A DNA stretch of 62,351 bases from Scytalidium lignicola (Eukaryota; Ascomycota; Leotiomycetes). The notes below the pieces were generated by a model. It made no database searches and was not told the origin of the DNA. It worked only from the letters and a program-made list of their open reading frames with translations. This document shows, piece by piece, positions 58,240-62,351 of this stretch. The stretch covers positions 1 to 62,351 of the forward strand of contig NCSJ02000254.1 of the NCBI GenBank assembly GCA_002812745.2, given 5' to 3'. Made by a program: the position numbers and the translations under genes. Every line of letters starts with the position of its first letter. Within the stretch, counting starts at the first letter, position 1.

Positions 58240-60102
58240 TTCGTAAGGGATAGGAAGTCGGGATGTTGAATACAAAGTGTGAATATGGGTATATGAGATG
58301 TAACCGACGCAGCACAGGAGTGAACAGAGGTAGTAAAGGTATATATATACACAGCACCAGGCAGCATCGAAAATCCGCGTGGTTTCATACGTAGATTTGT
58401 CAGAATCAGAGTTTTGTGATCCATCAGCTTGCGGAACGGACTTGGCAATGCAGAAGTCTAGGAGGAATGATTACTCATAATAACAGCTTTATTGAATGTC
58501 GCTTTAACTATGAACTGTCATTCTGTTATTGAAAAACTATAGGGTTTGTCATCGTGCACGAGATTTATAATGCTAGACTTATTGAGAAGGCACGGCGGAT
58601 TCGAGTGTGAATCCAAATCCAAATCCATCAAAAGATCCGTCAAATCTAACTCAAGCCCGAGTCCATTTATTTCACACCAGAGAGGACATTGAACAAGAAG
58701 TAAGGATGTTAGAAAGAAGACTTCTAACCGTGTTTTATGTGGATCATAAACTCGAAGAGGACTTTTTNTTTCTCTGGTAATTCCACCTACGGTCACTTTG
58801 GTCACGTCGTACGAGAAAAATAACGGCAAGCAATTTGTCTTGGTAATCTCATTCATTTTGGCCGTAATACAGCCTTCATTAAACTTATCACGTAAGACTT
58901 CATGAAAAGGGATAATAGATGTAGGGGTAGAGTTTAAGCTAGGTGTACAGATTTACGACCAGGTAGTCTAACTATGTGATGGTAATTAGTGATTACTAAT
59001 ATCACCATTATGTCAGATGTCAGAGCGCAATGGTTAGGTAATAGTGCATATAAATTGTATGACGTACAGTAGTAGATTATCCCGTCCCTCGACAGATATA
59101 AAAGGCCTATGGTGAGTAATTATTACCGGCGGGCCCGCTTTTTCAGCCTTCGGCGTCTTCTAAAGTCAGAATACGGGAATGATAAAATATCTGGATTGTT
59201 TATTTGAATTGGTTAGGTTGTACGATACGATGTATGTTTAATAATCTAGAGTAACACAATTACCGGTCAGACTAGGAATTACATTAGTTAACTTAGTACA
59301 GGTGTTGATGAATAATCCAAACATGGGAATAATGGCATCAAATCACGCGAACATCCCTGTCTAGTCTTTTGTGGAAGAGTAAGGGTACGAGGAAGTTAGG
59401 CCTTAATGGGCTACAAACTTTGAGAGTATGATAGCATGGAATAGCTTGCTTTCTTGATATATTGTATTCCAACTCCCAAAAAATATGCTGGATGATATTG
59501 GTTCTTGTGCTTATTAAGGTGTAAAGGGGAGGAAATGGAGTGAGCAGATTTGTCCCTTTCATTATTCACTGGATTAGTCCAGTCATTAAAGCTAAAGAAA
59601 TAACGGGCGCCTTTCAAAGCAGAATGATTACCACAGCCGCAATTAACATTACGTAGTTAGAATCGTTATGTTTATGCGAGGTGATCTGGGTGAAAGGGCT
59701 TGCATTGGCGTGCTGAGCACGCAAAACACCGTTGGGTTTGGGCCAAAGGTTGTCTGGCCAACTAGAGTTTAGTGGCCCAAAAATCCCCAACCACCCACAG
59801 GATATTGTTTTGTGAAGGAAGAATGTGCCAATGATACGGTGGGCTTGTGATCATGGACAACTCATCTTTACTTGACTCGTGAGCGAATGGCCAACGAAGG
59901 TAACCCTGTAAACTCATCTATTGTGGTCGGGCGAAAAGGCGAAAGGGGGAACAGCATTTTAGCCCGGTGCTTGTATATTTAACATCTTAATATTTCTGTC
60001 CTGACGACCATATAATAGAGTTAGACGCCTGCTTCAAAGCTGATGAGCAACCTTCTAAATTATTATATACATTTTAATTGTTCTTAGTAGGCTATTTTCT
60101 CA
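58240..60102. other. Long intergenic region, no gene supported
   Basis: Contains the promoter of the acetamidase-like gene at its left and AT-rich DNA with one N (58769) in a T run. Frames up to 112 codons (58518-58856, minus) have no motifs and cross the N. The right end is the promoter of the small secreted protein. Confidence 0.4.
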
Positions 60103-60576
60103 ATGCATATTTATATGTTGTTCTTCCTTCTACTATTTACTGGTATTGGCTGGGCACAACGATGTTATTTGCCTAATGGAGCAACAAGGCCCGACGATTA
60201 CGCACCTTGCAACGTTGGACAACCTAATAGTATGTGCTGTCGTTTCAATAATAGCAGTAGCGGAGTTAATGACGTCTGTCTGTACAACCTTACCTTTAGA
60301 GAATCTTGCACAGATCCAACTTGGAAATCTCCAGAATGTCTAAAAATATGCATCGGTGAGTATTTAGAGAATCCTTTTTTGCCCTAATATTTAGACTGAA
60401 CGGGAATAGGTAGTGGAGAAAGTGATGAGGAGGTTACCATCTGCCCAGACGACCTGACAGTCTGCTGCGGAAATCACAATTCGACATGTTGTGATACCAA
60501 ACAAGGTGTACGATTGTCAACCACTCAGATAAACAGACAGGCAAGTTATAACATCTGCATCTTATTAGTTACTTAG
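60103..60576 (+). CDS. Small secreted cysteine-rich protein
   Basis: Two exons (60103-60355 and 60410-60576) encode 139 aa. A signal peptide is clear: MHIYMLFFLLLFTGIGWAQ with probable cleavage after Ala-Gln. The mature part has many cysteines in a pattern common in fungal extracellular proteins (RCYLPNG, APCNVG, SMCCRFNN, VCLYNL, SCTDPTW, PECLKICIG; then TICPDDLTVCCGNHNSTCC). Relatives of this type often continue into a Ser/Thr-rich region and a single membrane helix; here the frame stops soon after the cysteine block, directly before a GC-rich patch. A GC-AG intron (GCAAGT at 60541) could instead extend it. Two N-glycosylation sequons (NNS, NST) are visible. It could be an effector or wall protein; function unknown. 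Confidence 0.65.
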
Positions 60577-61051
60577 TCACGCCACCGCGCGTGAAGTTCG
60601 CGTTGGCCGTTGACCCCGCACGCTAGAGGCATTGGAGCCTGGAGCGGGCTGAAGCTGGAGTCTTCAGGATTCTTCACGTTCTACGCGGTTCTGCCAAACA
60701 AATCGCACGCGTGGAGCGCCACGACCCTGCTTGTCTTGCTCTGAACCACAACACGGGGCAATTGCTTACCCGATGGTGGTGGAGAGGCGCTCAGAATGCG
60801 AAGAGATTTGTTCTGCAAATCTAATTGCTTTTAGATCTTCGATGAAGGAATTGGGACAGGAAGGATGGATAGGATAGGTGATACAACGTGGCTGCTGAGA
60901 AGAATATATAAATCTAACGGATGCTGAGATTTGAATTTCTCTCGTTCTATCCTTAGTACTTTTTTTAACTTTAAAGTAACAAATAGAGTACCTAAATTTA
61001 AAAAACCCTATCATCTTATACTTGTACCACAGTTAAACCATTTTATTAAAT
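60577..61051. other. Intergenic with a CpG-rich patch
   Basis: The first 200 bases (60577-60780) are rich in CpG and include a short palindrome (TCACGC..GCGTGA at 60577-60594), unlike the AT-rich flanks. The remainder is the AT-rich promoter of the VOC gene. No gene is seen. Confidence 0.45.
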
Positions 61052-61697
61052 ATGTCTTCCGAATGCACCAATCCACAACAATGGACAGCACCCCCAGAGG
61101 GCAGCCCTTGCTGGATAGAGATCCCATCTGTTGACCTTGAAGCTTCTAAGGTAGGTACCACATTAAGATTTACTCTCAATTTTCTAGATTAAACAGGTCA
61201 CAAAAATGGCAACAGAAATTTTATGCTTCCGTCTTCCCAGCTTGGAAATTCAATCCTGAGATCAAGGAACATGTGCCGCACAGGGTCCTCACATTCTCCT
61301 TTGCAGACAAAGTTGGTATGTTAATATGGATCAGACGTTTGGCCCTTAATAGACAAGCCTGCTAATTTAATGTGAATGCAGGTCTCAGCGGTGGCCTTGT
61401 CGAATTTAGCCCTGAATGCAAGACGGCAGAGCAAACAAATGGTATTGGCGATACGATCTACTACTTTGTAAATAGTATTGAAGAGGTAAGTCGTGGACGT
61501 ATTCATTGTAGCCCATGCAATCTTAGAAAACGGAATATATACTTATCATCTGGGAATTATTCTAGGCCGCGAGTCGCATCAAAGCAGCTGGTGGGAAATC
61601 TGCTGGCGAAAAGACCCCCGAAGGCGAGAATGGCTTTTATCAGTACTTCAAGGACGTTGATGGAAATCGATTCGGCCTATATGAGTTAAAGAAATAG
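61052..61697 (+). CDS. VOC superfamily (glyoxalase/dioxygenase-fold) protein
   Basis: Four exons (61052-61150, 61216-61315, 61382-61485, 61566-61697) give 144 aa. The beginning MSSECTNPQQWTAPPEGSPC leads into WIEIPSVDLEASKKFYASVFPAW, the first beta-alpha-beta unit of the vicinal oxygen chelate fold. Later GLSGGLVEFSP, GDTIYYFVNSIEE, then AASRIKAAGGKSAGEKTPEG and the closing YFKDVDGNRFGLYELKK match the fungal glyoxalase/bleomycin-resistance-like proteins. The final Glu in LYE is the usual metal-ligand position; the His normally early in the fold is replaced by the Glu of WIEI. All introns are short with GTAGGT, GTATGT and GTAAGT donors. Substrate unknown. Confidence 0.85.
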
Positions 61698-62351
61698 TTG
61701 GTTTTAGTGGCTGCAGATGGCTTAATGGAATGCTGCCCTCCTACTGCCCTCCTAACTGCTTGTTTTGCGTTAATTCTCCTGACTTTGAACCTATACTCTC
61801 GTTTGTCAATATTAAAATACTAGATGTTTCTCTACAAAAAAATGGCAACTTGAATCTAACGTATAGGTAGGCTCTGTTCTTGAATTGGGTGTTTGCCTTT
61901 ATTTCATTAAATTCGTTGATCATCTCGAAAATATTTTTGTCGGAGTGGTGATAATTTCCACAACCAATGGAGGGAGGTCGTCATTGCAGCACCGATTGAT
62001 ATTTTTTTCAGGAATATCTGAATATCGTATCATTTACGAAACACGACTTAAAACCAGAATCGAAACGTTCTGAATCATCCTGCTAGAAAGGTTCTTACGA
62101 GTACGGATATACGGCGTGATGTTGTACGTAAGGGGGTGCAAGAAATGAATGGTCATCCCCCTGCAGGCAAATAAGCCAATAAAGTGCTCCGATTTCCTAT
62201 AATTCATGCTGCCTTAATACTTTCAAGCGATCACACCAGTTTCAATTCCTCACGCCATACAATATTTCCACAACCTTATCAAAACAGCGTGAGAAAATAT
62301 CCTGATTCGGCCCAAAAAATGCTCGCTTGCAGGGGGATGACCACTCATTTC
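61698..62351. other. Right-end intergenic region with an inverted-repeat element
   Basis: No gene is visible. The final 210 bases form the inverted-repeat structure listed separately. Confidence 0.45.
62142..62351. mobile_element. Inverted-repeat element (MITE-like), cut by the window end
   Basis: A 29-bp arm at 62142-62170 (GAAATGAATGGTCATCCCCC and nine further bases) is repeated in reverse complement at 62323-62351 with three C/T transition differences. About 150 non-coding bases lie between. The right arm reaches the last base of the window, so the inverted repeats may be longer. This is the layout of a MITE from a TIR transposon; the family is not known. Confidence 0.7.

Overview
The window is nuclear DNA of a filamentous ascomycete (Pezizomycotina). 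Short GT-AG introns interrupt most genes. The families are typical of moulds: fungal glycogenin with a long tail, Sec72, a Zn2Cys6 regulator, an alpha/beta-hydrolase-NACHT-ankyrin NLR, a Pth11/SAT4-type rhodopsin-like protein, an NCS1 permease and amidases. A central block of about 15 kb is extremely AT-rich and holds retrotransposon ruins whose changes look like C-to-T/G-to-A transitions, as expected from repeat-induced point mutation (RIP). A Leotiomycete is plausible but I cannot prove it. Single Ns sit beside A/T homopolymers, and several genes need a one-base homopolymer correction, so some apparent frameshifts are probably assembly errors.

Layout. 0.8-8.7 kb, housekeeping: an F-box/2EXR-like protein (-), glycogenin (+, six exons) and a cation diffusion facilitator with Mn-type metal motifs (+). 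10.3-18.8 kb, a probable efflux module: a Zn2Cys6 transcription factor (-) divergent from a full-length ABCB transporter (+), then an atypical NAD(P)-binding SDR (+). 19.0-26.9 kb: an unrecognised protein (-), an NLR-type immune/allorecognition protein (+) whose ankyrin tail is short and contains Ns, inverted repeat copies on both sides of it, and Sec72 (-).

28.5-44 kb, an AT-rich island: a decayed non-LTR (Tad1-like) retrotransposon (+), then a decayed Ty1/copia element on the minus strand with both LTRs. A GC-rich 323-bp palindromic element with 11-bp terminal inverted repeats and 41-bp internal repeats lies inside the copia element and is far less mutated than its host. At the right edge of the island are two gene relics: a D-2-hydroxyacid dehydrogenase whose glycine-rich loop is altered, and a flavohemoprotein reductase-domain fragment with an in-frame stop.

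45-58.3 kb, an accessory metabolic region: a Pth11/SAT4-like membrane protein (-), an FAD monooxygenase (-) divergent from an MFS sugar/quinate-type transporter (+), an amidase (-) divergent from an NCS1 purine/uracil/allantoin-type permease (+), and a second, acetamidase-like amidase (-). GATA-type sites between the first amidase and the permease suggest nitrogen control. My inference is uptake and hydrolysis of an amide or N-heterocycle as a nitrogen source, with the monooxygenase and transporter possibly serving the carbon skeleton. 58.3-62.35 kb: a small secreted cysteine-rich protein, a VOC/glyoxalase-fold protein, and at the window edge an element with terminal inverted repeats.
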